Positions 24,713-34,859 of a stretch of DNA of 64,000 nt are shown here, one piece after another. The translations under genes were made by a program, and so were the position numbers. Every line of letters begins with the position of its first letter. The first letter of the stretch is position 1. The DNA comes from Flavipsychrobacter sp. (GTDB lineage Bacteria > Bacteroidota > Bacteroidia > Chitinophagales > Chitinophagaceae). The DNA is taken from the NCBI GenBank assembly GCA_041392855.1, contig JAWKLD010000003.1, forward strand, positions 86,321-150,320. The letters are read 5' to 3'. The notes beneath the pieces are model-generated. The model was not told the origin of the DNA. It saw only the letters and a list, made by a program, of their open reading frames with translations, and did no database searches.

Positions 24713-27700
24713 ATGATACGTAAAATTACGCTTTTATTCCTAGCGTGCTTAGGGGTGCATTTTGCTTCATACGCACAAAAATGTGGGTTTGATATCGCAC
24801 ACCAAAGCCTAATGAGCCAAAATACATCTTATGCTCAAAAGGTGAACCAATTTAACACCAACTGGGCTAGCTTCATGGCTTCGCAATCTAATCCTAATGC
24901 CTTACTAGTGACTCTACCTAGTGGACAACAGGCTTATGAAATACCTGTAGTAGTGCATGTGATGTACACAAATCAAAAAGCTGCATACAATGTTAGTGAT
25001 GCTAACATAGAACGTATGATAGATTATTTGAGTCATGCTTATCAGGCTACTTGGCCTAGCTATCCTGGCACAAGTAGTCGTGGAACACGTATCCCGGTTA
25101 CGTTCAAATTGGCTAAACGTACTCCAAACTGTACTTCTACTAACGGTATTGTTCGTTATGAAGTAACTAGTACTGCTAATAGTGACTACTACAACGATGG
25201 TATCAAACTTAGCTCTACTAACGGTACTGCCGAGATCAACATTAAAAACCTTAGCCGTTGGCCAAACTCTGAATACTACAACATATGGGTAGTAAACAAG
25301 ATAGATGGTGCTGACGGACTACCTGGTACTTCAGGACCTTACACTGCGGGTTATGCTTACTTCCCTGGTGCGCCAGCTACAATAGACGGTACAGTAATGC
25401 TTGCTAGCCAAGTAGACTCGGGTAAAGCTACTATTACGCACGAGTTGGGACACGCTCTTGACCTATATCACACGTTTGAAGGTGATGCTGGTGGTGCTAG
25501 CTGCCCTCCTAATGGTAACTGTGCTACCCAAGGAGACAGAGTATGTGATACAGAGCCTCATAAGCGTTCTGTGTTCAACTGCCCTTCTGGTACTAATATT
25601 TGTACTGGTACTCCATACGGTGGTGTTCAACACAACTTTATGGACTACTCTAACTGTAAAGACCACTTTACAGCAGGACAAAGTACCAGAGTTATGGCTG
25701 CTTTCTTTGGTGAAAGAGCATCTCTTATCACGTCTTTAGGAGCTACACCATTACCAACTACATCATTACCAACTACTTGTATTCCAACATATGTAAACAC
25801 TACTACTCCTCAAAACTACGGCCCTCGTAATATTGTAATTACTAAAGGTACTACTAAGTTGATGGATGTTTCGAGCAGTGGTTATATAGGAGATGGTAAT
25901 CTAGTACACTATGACAGAACCTGTGAGCATATGGTAACACTTACCGTTGATAGTACTTATAACTTCAGCGTTTCTACTGTGCCAGGAGAAAAAGCTAAAG
26001 TATATATCGACTATAATAACGATGGCGTTTTTGGTAACTCTGCTGGTGAATCAATATCACTTAGCAACGGAAACCCTCACACTAATAGCTTCACAGTGCC
26101 TTCTGGTACTAACGTAACACAATGTATACCTATTCGTATGCGTGTTATCTCTGATTTTACTACTGGTAATATCGATTCTTGTGGTCCTATCAATTATGGA
26201 CAAGCAGAAGATTACCTTGTACTTATTAAAGGTAACAATGCTACATCTGCTACGGTGACAATTACCAACCCTCCTAAAGGTGGCAATCCATCTTGTTTTG
26301 GTACTGAGTTAACCTTCAACACTACTACTACAGCTACTCCTATTGCTTGGCAATGGTATATCAACAGTTCACCAGTTAGCGGACAAACAGTTGACTCTTT
26401 CAAGTCTACGATTTTTGCTGACAATGACACTGTAAAAGTAAGAATGATATATGGTAGCTTATGTGGTTTCGACACTGTTTTCTCTAACCAAGTGATCGTA
26501 GACAGAGTTACTTCAGTAGCTCCTCAAGTTACTATAGGTGTTACAGGCGGTAGCCTTCCTACATGTTTTGATGATACAGTTACCATATCAGTTACAGGTA
26601 ATGTAAACCCTGGTGGTGCTCCTACATACTATTGGACAGCAAACGGTAACCCAATAGCAGGTGCTACAGGTACTACCTTCAAAGCATATCAACTAACTGC
26701 TAACACGCAAATAAGAGCCGTAATGAAGTCGAGCGCTGGCGCACCTTGTGCTACACCAGACTCAGGCATCTCTAATGCATTAGCAATGACCTATACTACT
26801 AAAACACCAGTTACTACTATTGCATTAACTATTGGTACCAACCCGGGTTGTGCTAACCAAACATTACAGTTTACCGCAAACACTACTGTTGGTGGTACTA
26901 CTCCATTATACCAATGGTTTGTTAATGGATCTCCCGTAACAGGCGTTTCTACCAATAACACATATACGTCTTCTACGCTAAACAATACTGATGTGGTAAG
27001 ATGCCGTACAACATCTAGCTCTGTATGTGCTTCTCCTGCTTCAGTTAATTCTAATAATATCGCAATCGTTCATACTAAGATCACTGCGGACATCTCTATT
27101 GCTCAAACAAGTGGTGGTAACCCTGCTTGTCAAGGCAAGAACGTGATATTTGCAGCTAACACAACTAATGCGGGTGCTAATCCTAATTTCCAATGGCTAG
27201 TGAATGGTAACATAGTAGCAGGTGCTACTAACCCGATATTCATTACCAACTCTCTTGGGAACAACGACAACGTATCTTGTGTACTTATAGCTACAGACCC
27301 TTGTGTAGAAAATCCTTTAGACACTTCGTCTGCTATTGTAATGAATATTACACCTAGTAAAGTTCCGAAGATCAACGTTACGATCACTAAAGGTAAAAAC
27401 CCTGGCTGTTTAGACTCATTAGTAGAATTTACTGCTACTGCAACAGACATAGGTGCTAATCCTAATTTCAGATGGTTAGTGAATAACTTCCCTGTTGGTT
27501 TTGGCCCTGTATTTAGTACATCTACACTACTAAATGGTAATACTGTTGTAGGTGTGGTTAACCAGACAGACGGTAATTGCTACCTACCTGATACTGTGTT
27601 TGCTACTCCTATTAAAATGGTTCGTACAGTTACTCCAAACCCTCCATTGATATCTCTAGTAGGTAATGAGATGATCACAAACATCAGTGGTTCTTTCATC

Positions 27701-28105
27701 TGGTTCGGTCCAGACAGCCTACTTACAGGTCAAGGAGAAGATGGTAGACTATTACCTAAAGCTATCGGACCTTACTATGCTTTAACTAATGATAATGGAT
27801 GTTGGTCTAAACCTTCAAACATATTGACGATAACGCTTCTTGACATCAAGTCTCTTGACATGAAGAACTTCTCCATCTTCCCTAACCCTACTAAAGATCA
27901 GGTAAGAATGGACTGGAAAGGAGAGCGTGTAAACATGGAAATTGGCGTATACAATACTGTTGGTCAATTAATGTTCACAGACAATGTTAAGAATGCTTCT
28001 AGCAAAACAATAAACATGGCTAATCTTGCTAACGGTATGTACTACATAGTACTTACTGACGAGCAAGGCAATAGCGGAAAAGTAAAGGTTACAGTAGCAC
28101 GATAG
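24713..28105 (+). CDS. T9SS-exported metalloprotease-like protein (M43/pappalysin type) with GEVED and Ig-like repeats
   Basis: 1130 residues. Signal peptide (cut near SYAQ-KC); a protease-like domain to about 340 with HELGHALDLYHTF (His243, Glu244, His247, His253) and a Met-turn NFMDYSNC; the usual Gly of HExxHxxGxxH is Asp250. Cys-rich surroundings fit pappalysin-type peptidases. Next a GEVED domain near 365-505 (VYIDYNNDGVFGNSAGE, NYGQAEDYLV), five Ig-like repeats of ~90 residues, each with conserved Cys and Trp (506-1010), and a type A sorting domain at the end (IFPNPTKDQVRMDW). Probably surface bound or released; activity is uncertain because of Asp250. Confidence 0.85.
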   Translation: MIRKITLLFLACLGVHFASYAQKCGFDIAHQSLMSQNTSYAQKVNQFNTNWASFMASQSNPNALLVTLPSGQQAYEIPVVVHVMYTNQKAAYNVSDANIERMIDYLSHAYQATWPSYPGTSSRGTRIPVTFKLAKRTPNCTSTNGIVRYEVTSTANSDYYNDGIKLSSTNGTAEINIKNLSRWPNSEYYNIWVVNKIDGADGLPGTSGPYTAGYAYFPGAPATIDGTVMLASQVDSGKATITHELGHALDLYHTFEGDAGGASCPPNGNCATQGDRVCDTEPHKRSVFNCPSGTNICTGTPYGGVQHNFMDYSNCKDHFTAGQSTRVMAAFFGERASLITSLGATPLPTTSLPTTCIPTYVNTTTPQNYGPRNIVITKGTTKLMDVSSSGYIGDGNLVHYDRTCEHMVTLTVDSTYNFSVSTVPGEKAKVYIDYNNDGVFGNSAGESISLSNGNPHTNSFTVPSGTNVTQCIPIRMRVISDFTTGNIDSCGPINYGQAEDYLVLIKGNNATSATVTITNPPKGGNPSCFGTELTFNTTTTATPIAWQWYINSSPVSGQTVDSFKSTIFADNDTVKVRMIYGSLCGFDTVFSNQVIVDRVTSVAPQVTIGVTGGSLPTCFDDTVTISVTGNVNPGGAPTYYWTANGNPIAGATGTTFKAYQLTANTQIRAVMKSSAGAPCATPDSGISNALAMTYTTKTPVTTIALTIGTNPGCANQTLQFTANTTVGGTTPLYQWFVNGSPVTGVSTNNTYTSSTLNNTDVVRCRTTSSSVCASPASVNSNNIAIVHTKITADISIAQTSGGNPACQGKNVIFAANTTNAGANPNFQWLVNGNIVAGATNPIFITNSLGNNDNVSCVLIATDPCVENPLDTSSAIVMNITPSKVPKINVTITKGKNPGCLDSLVEFTATATDIGANPNFRWLVNNFPVGFGPVFSTSTLLNGNTVVGVVNQTDGNCYLPDTVFATPIKMVRTVTPNPPLISLVGNEMITNISGSFIWFGPDSLLTGQGEDGRLLPKAIGPYYALTNDNGCWSKPSNILTITLLDIKSLDMKNFSIFPNPTKDQVRMDWKGERVNMEIGVYNTVGQLMFTDNVKNASSKTINMANLANGMYYIVLTDEQGNSGKVKVTVAR

Positions 28106-28120
28106 TTACTGCCCACATAC

Positions 28121-28162
28121 CAAAATAATAAAGGCTGCTCAATGAGCAGCCTTTATTATTTT
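28121..28162. terminator. Bidirectional terminator
   Basis: AATAATAAAGGCTGCTC pairs with GAGCAGCCTTTATTATT across a 3-base loop (28124-28160). It separates convergent genes ending at 28105 and 28187. Confidence 0.9.
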
Positions 28163-28186
28163 GACACTATAAAGTTGTCCAACTAT

Positions 28187-30694
28187 TTATATTTCTCTTT
28201 CGTATACTCGTTTAACCCGCTCTGATATACCTGTTAATATTTCATAAGGTATTGTACCTGCCCACTGAGCAAGCTGTATTACAGGTAGCTCTTCTCCAAA
28301 TACCATTACATCATCCCCTTCCTTTACGCCTTCTATATTGGTAATATCCAGCATGCACATATCCATGCATACAGACCCTACAAGCTTTGCTTCCTTACCA
28401 TGAATAAGCATATAAGCATTACCATTACCCAGAGCTCGAGGATAGCCATCGGCATAGCCAATAGATACAGTAGCTATCTTCATCTCCTTAATAGCTACCC
28501 CTCTCCTGTTATACCCGACAGTATCCCCTGCAGGTATTTTTTTTATTTGTGCTACCGTAGTTTTTAATGTACTTACTTGTTTAAACTTGCTCGCCATCTG
28601 CTTATCGCTACCTACACCATACATTCCTATACCCAGCCTCACCATATCACATTGTAGCTCAGGGTGTCTTGTAATACCTGCTGAGTTTACAATATGCTTT
28701 AGAAAGCTGTACCCCAAACTATCTTCCAATCTTTGGGTCATCACTTTAAACTGTTGTCCCTGTTCTTCTGTAAAGTTGTCCAGTGTTTCATCTTCGCTGG
28801 CTGCCAAATGGCTAAATGCAGACACAACTCTTAAATGATTACTGACAGAAGTATCGACAAGAATTTCCAAACAAGCATCTAGATCCTCTTTATCAAAGCC
28901 TAAACGGTGCATGCCAGTATCTAACTTCACATGTATCGGATAGGCATTTAAATTCATTGTCTTCGCTATAGCTACTATAGCCTTTAGCGAACGCATGTTA
29001 TACACTTCTGGCTCTAGCTGCCAAGCCACCATGCGGTTGAAGGAATCCACATCAGGGCTCATTACCATAATAGGAAGTGTAATACCCGCCTGACGCAGCG
29101 CAATACCCTCATCCGTATAAGCAACAGATAAATAGTCTATCCCCAAAAACTGTAAGTGATTGGCAATTTCATAACTACCGCTTCCATAAGAAAATGCCTT
29201 GACCATGCCCATTATCTTCACCTTAGGCTTTAAAGCCTTACGTATAACACCTATGTTATGTGTAATAGCGGATAAATTTATGGAGAGCTCTGTCTCATGC
29301 GTTTTCTCTTCTAAAAGTGTACTTATTCTTTCGAAAGAATAATGCCTTGCTCCTTTTAGTAGTACTGCCTCATTGCCAAACTTGAGTCGTTGAAAATCAT
29401 CTAAAAAATCTTCCATACTACTATAGAAAACGCTTTCATAATCATACTTCTCAAACAGCTCCTTATATTTTGCAATAGCACTTCCAATGCCAATAAATCT
29501 TGTAACTGATTTATGACTTATCAGCTCCGCAACTTCTGCATACAATACAGCATCAGGCTGTGCTATTTGCATCATATCAGATAGGATAAGCGTGTGCTTA
29601 CTATGCTGATGTTGTTGCGCTAAATAATCTAATGCTAATTGTAATGATGTAAAATCAGAATTATACGAATCATTGATAAGCGTGCATTCATGTACACCCC
29701 TCACCACCTCCATACGCATAGATACCGCATGTAGTTGTTCCATTGCCTCGGCGATTTGCTGTTTATCCATCGACAAAAGCAACATCACACAAGCACAGTG
29801 AATAGCATTTTCAATAGAGGCCTTATCAGTAAACGGTATCGTAAAATAAAAACTATCCCCTTTATATTTAGCTTCTATCTCGGTCTTACTCTCTTTTGCA
29901 ATTTCACTTACGATCTCTATATCGGCCTTGCCTGTTCTAGACCAAGAACAAAGAGTTTTCTCTTTTGCAAAAGCAGTCACTTCATTGGCAATTGCCTCAT
30001 GATCTTTACAATAGACAAGCTGTTTAGCATGCTTAAAGAGTTGTAGCTTTTCTTTTATCTTATGGGTATCATCTACAAAACCTTCACTATGCGCATCACC
30101 GATATTGGTAAATACCCCAATCTCGGGTTTTATGATCTTTTCAAGACGTTCCATCTCTCCTGGTAGGGAAATGCCTGCTTCAAAAATGGCTATTTCATAC
30201 TCCTCATCCAGTAACCACACAGATAGAGGCACGCCAATTTGGGAGTTATAACTTTTAGGACTACGAACAGTTTTGTATTCATTGCCCAACAATTGTCCCA
30301 ACCATTCCTTTACAATAGTCTTACCATTACTACCTGTTATCCCTATTACCGGAAGGTCAAAAAGATTTCTATACTCGGTGGCAATAGTTTGCAGTGCCTT
30401 AAGCGTGTCCTCTACTTTTATAATATTAGCCTGAGGGAAAGCAGCTGTTTCTATATCTTCTGAAACAAGAAAGTTCCTTACTCCTTTTTCATATACCTGC
30501 TTTAAGAAAGCATGCCCATTTCTATGCTCTGTTCTTAATGCGATGAATAATGTCTCATCAGCAAGTGCTATTTTTCTACTATCTATAGCCAGCGCTTCTA
30601 TGAGCTTACCCTCTTCACCTTGTTGCAACCAAACACCATCACACCAAGCTTTTATTTGCTTAGCATCCGGTCTATGTGTTGCGTTGGTCATCAT
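28187..30694 (-). CDS. Bifunctional MurF ligase / alanine racemase
   Basis: 835 residues. The N-terminal part (to about 455) is a Mur ligase of MurF type, with the ATP loop GITGSNGKTIVKEWL near 122-136 and NDSYNSDFTSLQLAL near 337-351; it adds D-Ala-D-Ala to UDP-MurNAc-tripeptide. The C-terminal part (about 465-835) is a fold-III PLP alanine racemase with the PLP lysine in MGMVKAFSYGSG, DTGMHRLGF, and the Tyr-containing SVCMDMCMLDIT. The fusion is known from Bacteroidota and couples D-Ala supply to its use. A small lipoprotein gene lies 14 bases upstream. Confidence 0.95.
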   Translation of the reverse strand: MMTNATHRPDAKQIKAWCDGVWLQQGEEGKLIEALAIDSRKIALADETLFIALRTEHRNGHAFLKQVYEKGVRNFLVSEDIETAAFPQANIIKVEDTLKALQTIATEYRNLFDLPVIGITGSNGKTIVKEWLGQLLGNEYKTVRSPKSYNSQIGVPLSVWLLDEEYEIAIFEAGISLPGEMERLEKIIKPEIGVFTNIGDAHSEGFVDDTHKIKEKLQLFKHAKQLVYCKDHEAIANEVTAFAKEKTLCSWSRTGKADIEIVSEIAKESKTEIEAKYKGDSFYFTIPFTDKASIENAIHCACVMLLLSMDKQQIAEAMEQLHAVSMRMEVVRGVHECTLINDSYNSDFTSLQLALDYLAQQHQHSKHTLILSDMMQIAQPDAVLYAEVAELISHKSVTRFIGIGSAIAKYKELFEKYDYESVFYSSMEDFLDDFQRLKFGNEAVLLKGARHYSFERISTLLEEKTHETELSINLSAITHNIGVIRKALKPKVKIMGMVKAFSYGSGSYEIANHLQFLGIDYLSVAYTDEGIALRQAGITLPIMVMSPDVDSFNRMVAWQLEPEVYNMRSLKAIVAIAKTMNLNAYPIHVKLDTGMHRLGFDKEDLDACLEILVDTSVSNHLRVVSAFSHLAASEDETLDNFTEEQGQQFKVMTQRLEDSLGYSFLKHIVNSAGITRHPELQCDMVRLGIGMYGVGSDKQMASKFKQVSTLKTTVAQIKKIPAGDTVGYNRRGVAIKEMKIATVSIGYADGYPRALGNGNAYMLIHGKEAKLVGSVCMDMCMLDITNIEGVKEGDDVMVFGEELPVIQLAQWAGTIPYEILTGISERVKRVYEREI

Positions 30695-30708
30695 TTTTAT
30701 ATTGCCAT

Positions 30709-31134
30709 TTAGTATAGCTTAGAAAAATACTTGTAGTCTACTTTGTTGTTTATCGTATCTATATGCACTTTGCTATATATACTACCTGCATCATTCATAT
30801 CCAGTACATAGCCGCTTGTAGTACTATTAACAATAGACACTCCACCTACATTAGCTCTAAACGTCCCCATCGCTTCTTCATAACTTAATGGAGGCTGCCC
30901 TACATCATAGTTAGCGCGCATATCCGCAGCAAGGCGCTTGGTATCTCCTGCCGAGATAGTAACGGTAAAGTTCCTCGCTTCTCCACCATCTATTTGCGAT
31001 TCCGATATACTCACCACTTCATATTTGTCGTCTAATACCAGCCCCATTGCTGATAGCGAGTTCAACACATTACGCTCTGCAGTAGTTGTGCAGCCTATTA
31101 AGAATGGCAGTAATAGTAAAAAGTACTTCTTCAC
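30709..31134 (-). CDS. Small lipoprotein of unknown function
   Basis: 141 residues. Lipoprotein signal with lipobox FLIGC (Cys15). The mature part is a small alpha/beta domain without recognised motif. Placed 14 bases upstream of murF-alr on the same strand and behind a terminator at 31163, so these two genes likely form a unit. Confidence 0.65.
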   Translation of the reverse strand: MKKYFLLLLPFLIGCTTTAERNVLNSLSAMGLVLDDKYEVVSISESQIDGGEARNFTVTISAGDTKRLAADMRANYDVGQPPLSYEEAMGTFRANVGGVSIVNSTTSGYVLDMNDAGSIYSKVHIDTINNKVDYKYFSKLY

Positions 31135-31149
31135 TGTTTAGATTTTTAC

Positions 31150-31182
31150 TAAAATAAAAAAATGCTCCCCGAAAGAGGAGCA
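31150..31182 (-). terminator. Terminator of the gld operon
   Basis: TGCTCC (31163-31168) pairs with GGAGCA (31177-31182); on the minus strand a run of seven T follows. Confidence 0.75.
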
Positions 31183-31206
31183 GTAAGTATAATTTAACTT
31201 AGTGTT

Positions 31207-32226
31207 TTAAGACTCATCTTTCTCATAAAACTCATACCCCAACCTAAATATCTTCTCAAAAGTAGCGTTTTGTAGAATTACAGTATCTACTCCATTGTTG
31301 ATCACTCCGTAAAAACGGTCGCCATCAAAACTGACTGCCCCCTGAAGTGAGGGCACTAGCCTGTTCTTACTACGCTTGTTTATAGGCATCCAATACACAT
31401 CTATATGCTGCGTATAATTATTAACGCCTTCTATTTCTATCTCGCACCTTTTAGGTACTGAAGCTATAATGGAATCTAAATCTGTTGTCCCATTCAAGTA
31501 GCCCTCATGCTTCACATTGCTAAAAAAACCTAGGAAAACATCTGTTCTTCTTTTATTCATTTCCTTACCACTGGTAAGGGCTTCATCTATTGCTACCGTT
31601 CTATTTCCCTGCTCATCTTGCAATACACTAAAGCTATTTAAAGGCTCTTGCAAATAGTTCACCTTCACCTTTCTAACATTTTCCTTCGGCAAGGCTACAA
31701 CTGTTCTATCTCGCCAGTTACTCATATCAACATTGTAACGGGGAGAAAGATACCCTTCAAATGCAGGCACCTGCACTACATACGGTCTCGAAGCCCCTTC
31801 CATCAACATAAAAGAACCTTTACTATCCTTTACCTGACCTCCTACATGGAAGACTTTCAACTTAGTTCCACCTCTACCATATAGCTCTACTTTTATACCA
31901 TTGGTAGCCAATGTTGTAATAGCTGAGTTATGCATATTTTGAGGTACGGGATACATGACTTGTTGCTTGCTCATCGTTAGCAGCAAGTTATTTATAGCTC
32001 TGGTAATTGCTACGTGGTCATTCACCTTCCAGCCATGCTCGGTCCTGGTAAGCGTTATTGCATCTCCACGCTTATTAACCATGAAAATCTTACCGATATT
32101 ACCCGTGTCTTTTATATTAAAACCTGCTTCATTAATACTGAAAGCATCATGGTTTTTAAACAAGAAGAAATATACTCCAAATCCCAACACACCTAGTACT
32201 ACTAGGTACAAAATCGTCTTACGCAT
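31207..32226 (-). CDS. DUF4340-like membrane-anchored protein
   Basis: 339 residues. One N-terminal membrane helix (residues 4-22), then a soluble domain with short beta-rich repeats (LTRTEHGWKVND near 60-71, VVALPKENVRKVKV near 182-195) that fit DUF4340 proteins, which commonly follow gldG-like ABC genes. Six bases separate it from gldG upstream. Probably a periplasmic component of the same transporter; its exact role is not known. Confidence 0.7.
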   Translation of the reverse strand: MRKTILYLVVLGVLGFGVYFFLFKNHDAFSINEAGFNIKDTGNIGKIFMVNKRGDAITLTRTEHGWKVNDHVAITRAINNLLLTMSKQQVMYPVPQNMHNSAITTLATNGIKVELYGRGGTKLKVFHVGGQVKDSKGSFMLMEGASRPYVVQVPAFEGYLSPRYNVDMSNWRDRTVVALPKENVRKVKVNYLQEPLNSFSVLQDEQGNRTVAIDEALTSGKEMNKRRTDVFLGFFSNVKHEGYLNGTTDLDSIIASVPKRCEIEIEGVNNYTQHIDVYWMPINKRSKNRLVPSLQGAVSFDGDRFYGVINNGVDTVILQNATFEKIFRLGYEFYEKDES

Positions 32227-32232
32227 TTCCTA

Positions 32233-33972
32233 TTATTTTTTAGTTATTGGCGACTCATACTTACGTTTACGGAAGAATAAGTAGACCGAAGCAAAGATCA
32301 AAACAAAAACCAATGGCACACCAATATTTATCATTCGCCATTTGGTTTCTTCTTTCTTGGTTCTTTCCGGGTCTAATAAACGTAGCCTTGTATTTTTAGA
32401 CCTTGCTGCAAGCAAGCCGCTATTATCTGTTAAGTACTCGATACAATTGAGTATAAAATCTTTATTGGCAAAACGTTGTTGTGTAAACTGCCAATACCCC
32501 ATCTCCATTGGTCCATTCTTGCTAGAGAAGTCGTTAAGCATTACATCTCCATCCGCTATTACGATCATTTTAGCAGAGCTGTCTGTAGCTTCTTTAAATT
32601 CTCTGTTTAATGAATCTTTTAATACCTGTAAGAAGTTAGGGTGCATTCTATTTTTAAAGACGGAGGTAAACTTACCCTCTAACAATACTGCTGTTGGTAT
32701 GTTTTTCTTTCTAAAATCTCTCGGGTTAACAGGGTACTTCAACATGCTTAAACTAACACGTGTAGGCGCTGCCGCAGTACGACTGTTTTTAGACGAAGCC
32801 AAAAGGATGGTCTTCTTAATATCAGGATTACTTACTGTATCAATACTGTTTACAAACTGCCCCATGATGAAGTTCATATTATTCACAATAGGGTGAGAAG
32901 ATGCAGGATTGAACACAGGGAAGTATATCCAATTGCGCAACTCTATTTGCGGTCTGTCGCCTTGCATACCTACCGTAATAGGAATAGGCAAACAGATAAT
33001 ATCTTCGATCAGATCAGGATTAATACGAACACCATACTTAAACAGCATATCGTTCAGGTTTAGCCCTTTATCCAAAGCAATGAACTGCTGAGTTCTCATC
33101 AGGCTATCCATAGGTGTGTTGAGCTGGTCTACAGCCCAAAGCACGCTACCACCTGACATAACATACTGATCTATCTTGAACTTAGCTTTATCGTCAAATG
33201 CAACACTAGGATTGTTGATGATAATAGCCTTGTATATTGGCGAGATATAAATACTGTTAGTAAGGTCTATAGTATCGACCTTATATTGTTTTTCTAGAGT
33301 AGTGAGTAGATCATAAGTATTTGCCCCAAGCATCTCTCCATTACCCATCACATAAGCTATCTCTGTTTTAGCAGGTAGGGTAAGCTTATTAATAGCATTG
33401 GCAAATTTGTATTCTAATAATGATTCAGAATAGTTCAGGTTTTCTCTGGGCCCCTGGCCTAGTTTATTCTCCAATAGCCTTACAGCCATTTCATTTCCAT
33501 TGTAGCGTACTAGCGCATACGGGAATACAAATTTCTCAGAGTAGCCTTCATCCTCTCCTTGCATCCTTAAGTTGATAGGTGCAATTCCTTTTTCAGCAAA
33601 CTGTTGGTAAACTGCTCCTTTTTCATCTTCACTTTTACCTTCAAAAGGATTAGAGAAACGAAACACCACCTTACCTCCTGCCACATCTCTAAAAGACTGT
33701 AGACGCTCTCTGGTAGCTTCTTGCAGCCTTTGAAAACCTGCGGGAAACTTACCCTCGAGATATACATCTATCACAGCTACATCCTCCATATTGCGAAGTA
33801 GCTTCTTTGTAGGATCAGATAATGTAAAACGCTTTTCTTTAGTAAGGTCTAAACCGTAATGAAAGCGTGCCGCCAACATGTTCACACATACAAGAATGGC
33901 AGCAACGATGAGCACACGCGTTATGGCCTGTGCTTTCTGTTGTTTTCTTTTTTTAGATACGTTCGTAGCCAT
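32233..33972 (-). CDS. gldG: Gliding motility ABC-type auxiliary component GldG
   Basis: 579 residues. N-terminal helix near 18-36 (VLIVAAILVCVNMLAARF) with the typical RFHYGLDLTKEKRFTLS directly after it, a long periplasmic domain, and a C-terminal helix near 548-568 followed by a basic tail. This is the layout of GldG, which with GldF and the ATPase GldA forms an ABC-type complex required for gliding in Flavobacterium. gldF is 10 bases upstream. No gldA is seen in the window; in many Bacteroidota it lies elsewhere. Confidence 0.9.
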   Translation of the reverse strand: MATNVSKKRKQQKAQAITRVLIVAAILVCVNMLAARFHYGLDLTKEKRFTLSDPTKKLLRNMEDVAVIDVYLEGKFPAGFQRLQEATRERLQSFRDVAGGKVVFRFSNPFEGKSEDEKGAVYQQFAEKGIAPINLRMQGEDEGYSEKFVFPYALVRYNGNEMAVRLLENKLGQGPRENLNYSESLLEYKFANAINKLTLPAKTEIAYVMGNGEMLGANTYDLLTTLEKQYKVDTIDLTNSIYISPIYKAIIINNPSVAFDDKAKFKIDQYVMSGGSVLWAVDQLNTPMDSLMRTQQFIALDKGLNLNDMLFKYGVRINPDLIEDIICLPIPITVGMQGDRPQIELRNWIYFPVFNPASSHPIVNNMNFIMGQFVNSIDTVSNPDIKKTILLASSKNSRTAAAPTRVSLSMLKYPVNPRDFRKKNIPTAVLLEGKFTSVFKNRMHPNFLQVLKDSLNREFKEATDSSAKMIVIADGDVMLNDFSSKNGPMEMGYWQFTQQRFANKDFILNCIEYLTDNSGLLAARSKNTRLRLLDPERTKKEETKWRMINIGVPLVFVLIFASVYLFFRKRKYESPITKK

Positions 33973-33982
33973 AATTAATGTA

Positions 33983-34732
33983 TCAACTTTCGGTTGCTGT
34001 ATCCCAAGTACGACTGTTAAGAGACAGTCTTGTTAGTGACATGAATAATATTATAACAGATAAGAAGTAAAGCACATCTCTACTATCTATCAATCCTCTA
34101 CTAATACTGTTGTAATGAAAGGCCATACCTATCATTCCCAAATAGTAATCTATACCCTCTGCAAATGCAGGTATACGACTCAAAGAATCAAAACCACTAT
34201 ATAGAATAAAGCATGATAGTAAGGCTACTAAGAAACCTACTATCTGATTATTAGTAAGTGAAGAACAAAAAACACCAATAGCTGTAAAACCTGCAGCTAA
34301 GAATAACAATCCAATGTAGGAACCTGCAATAGCACCATAATCAACATTACCCTCTACAAGAGATAGACTATCAATAGTCACTACATATATAAATGTAGGC
34401 AGCAGAGCAAAAACCACTAATGCTAAAGACGCAAAGTATTTGCCTAGAATAATATCCATAGCCGTAAGTGGTTTTGTAGACAACCACTCTATAGTACCTG
34501 CACGAAACTCATCAGCAAAAGAGCGCATAGTTATTGCCGGTATCAGCAACATCAACAACCATGGTGCCAGTTCAAAAAAACGATCTAAAGACGCATAGCC
34601 ATAAGCTAATACGCTACTATCCTCAAACACCCATAGAAACAAGCCGCAAGCCACTAGAAAAACTAGTACAGCCACATAGCCAACTATGGAACTAAAAAAG
34701 GAATTAATTTCTTTTACGAAAATACTACGCAT
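33983..34732 (-). CDS. gldF: Gliding motility ABC permease GldF
   Basis: 249 residues from the ATG at 34732 (the frame runs on to 34801, but that part lacks homology-like features). Starts with MRSIFVKEINSFFSS, typical of ABC-2 permeases of this family; about six membrane helices; MRSFADEFRAGTIEWLSTKP near 67-86 is the conserved cytoplasmic motif. Partner of GldG, 10 bases downstream. Gliding itself is not proven by the genes: non-gliding Bacteroidota also carry gldFG. Confidence 0.9.
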   Translation of the reverse strand: MRSIFVKEINSFFSSIVGYVAVLVFLVACGLFLWVFEDSSVLAYGYASLDRFFELAPWLLMLLIPAITMRSFADEFRAGTIEWLSTKPLTAMDIILGKYFASLALVVFALLPTFIYVVTIDSLSLVEGNVDYGAIAGSYIGLLFLAAGFTAIGVFCSSLTNNQIVGFLVALLSCFILYSGFDSLSRIPAFAEGIDYYLGMIGMAFHYNSISRGLIDSRDVLYFLSVIILFMSLTRLSLNSRTWDTATES

Positions 34733-34859
34733 GTGTATTGCAGTAAGATTATGAAGTTGGCAAATATAACAAAATGAAGGCTGTTTCCGCATACAGACCA
34801 TTTGTTAAAGCTTTCCCAACACAATTTATGATATGTGTGACCACGGAAGGTATGTAACA

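Noticed and set aside
26200..27650. Possible DNA repeats in the large metalloprotease gene
   Set aside because: The similarity is at protein level (five Ig-like domains); DNA identity is low, so this is not a separate repeat element.
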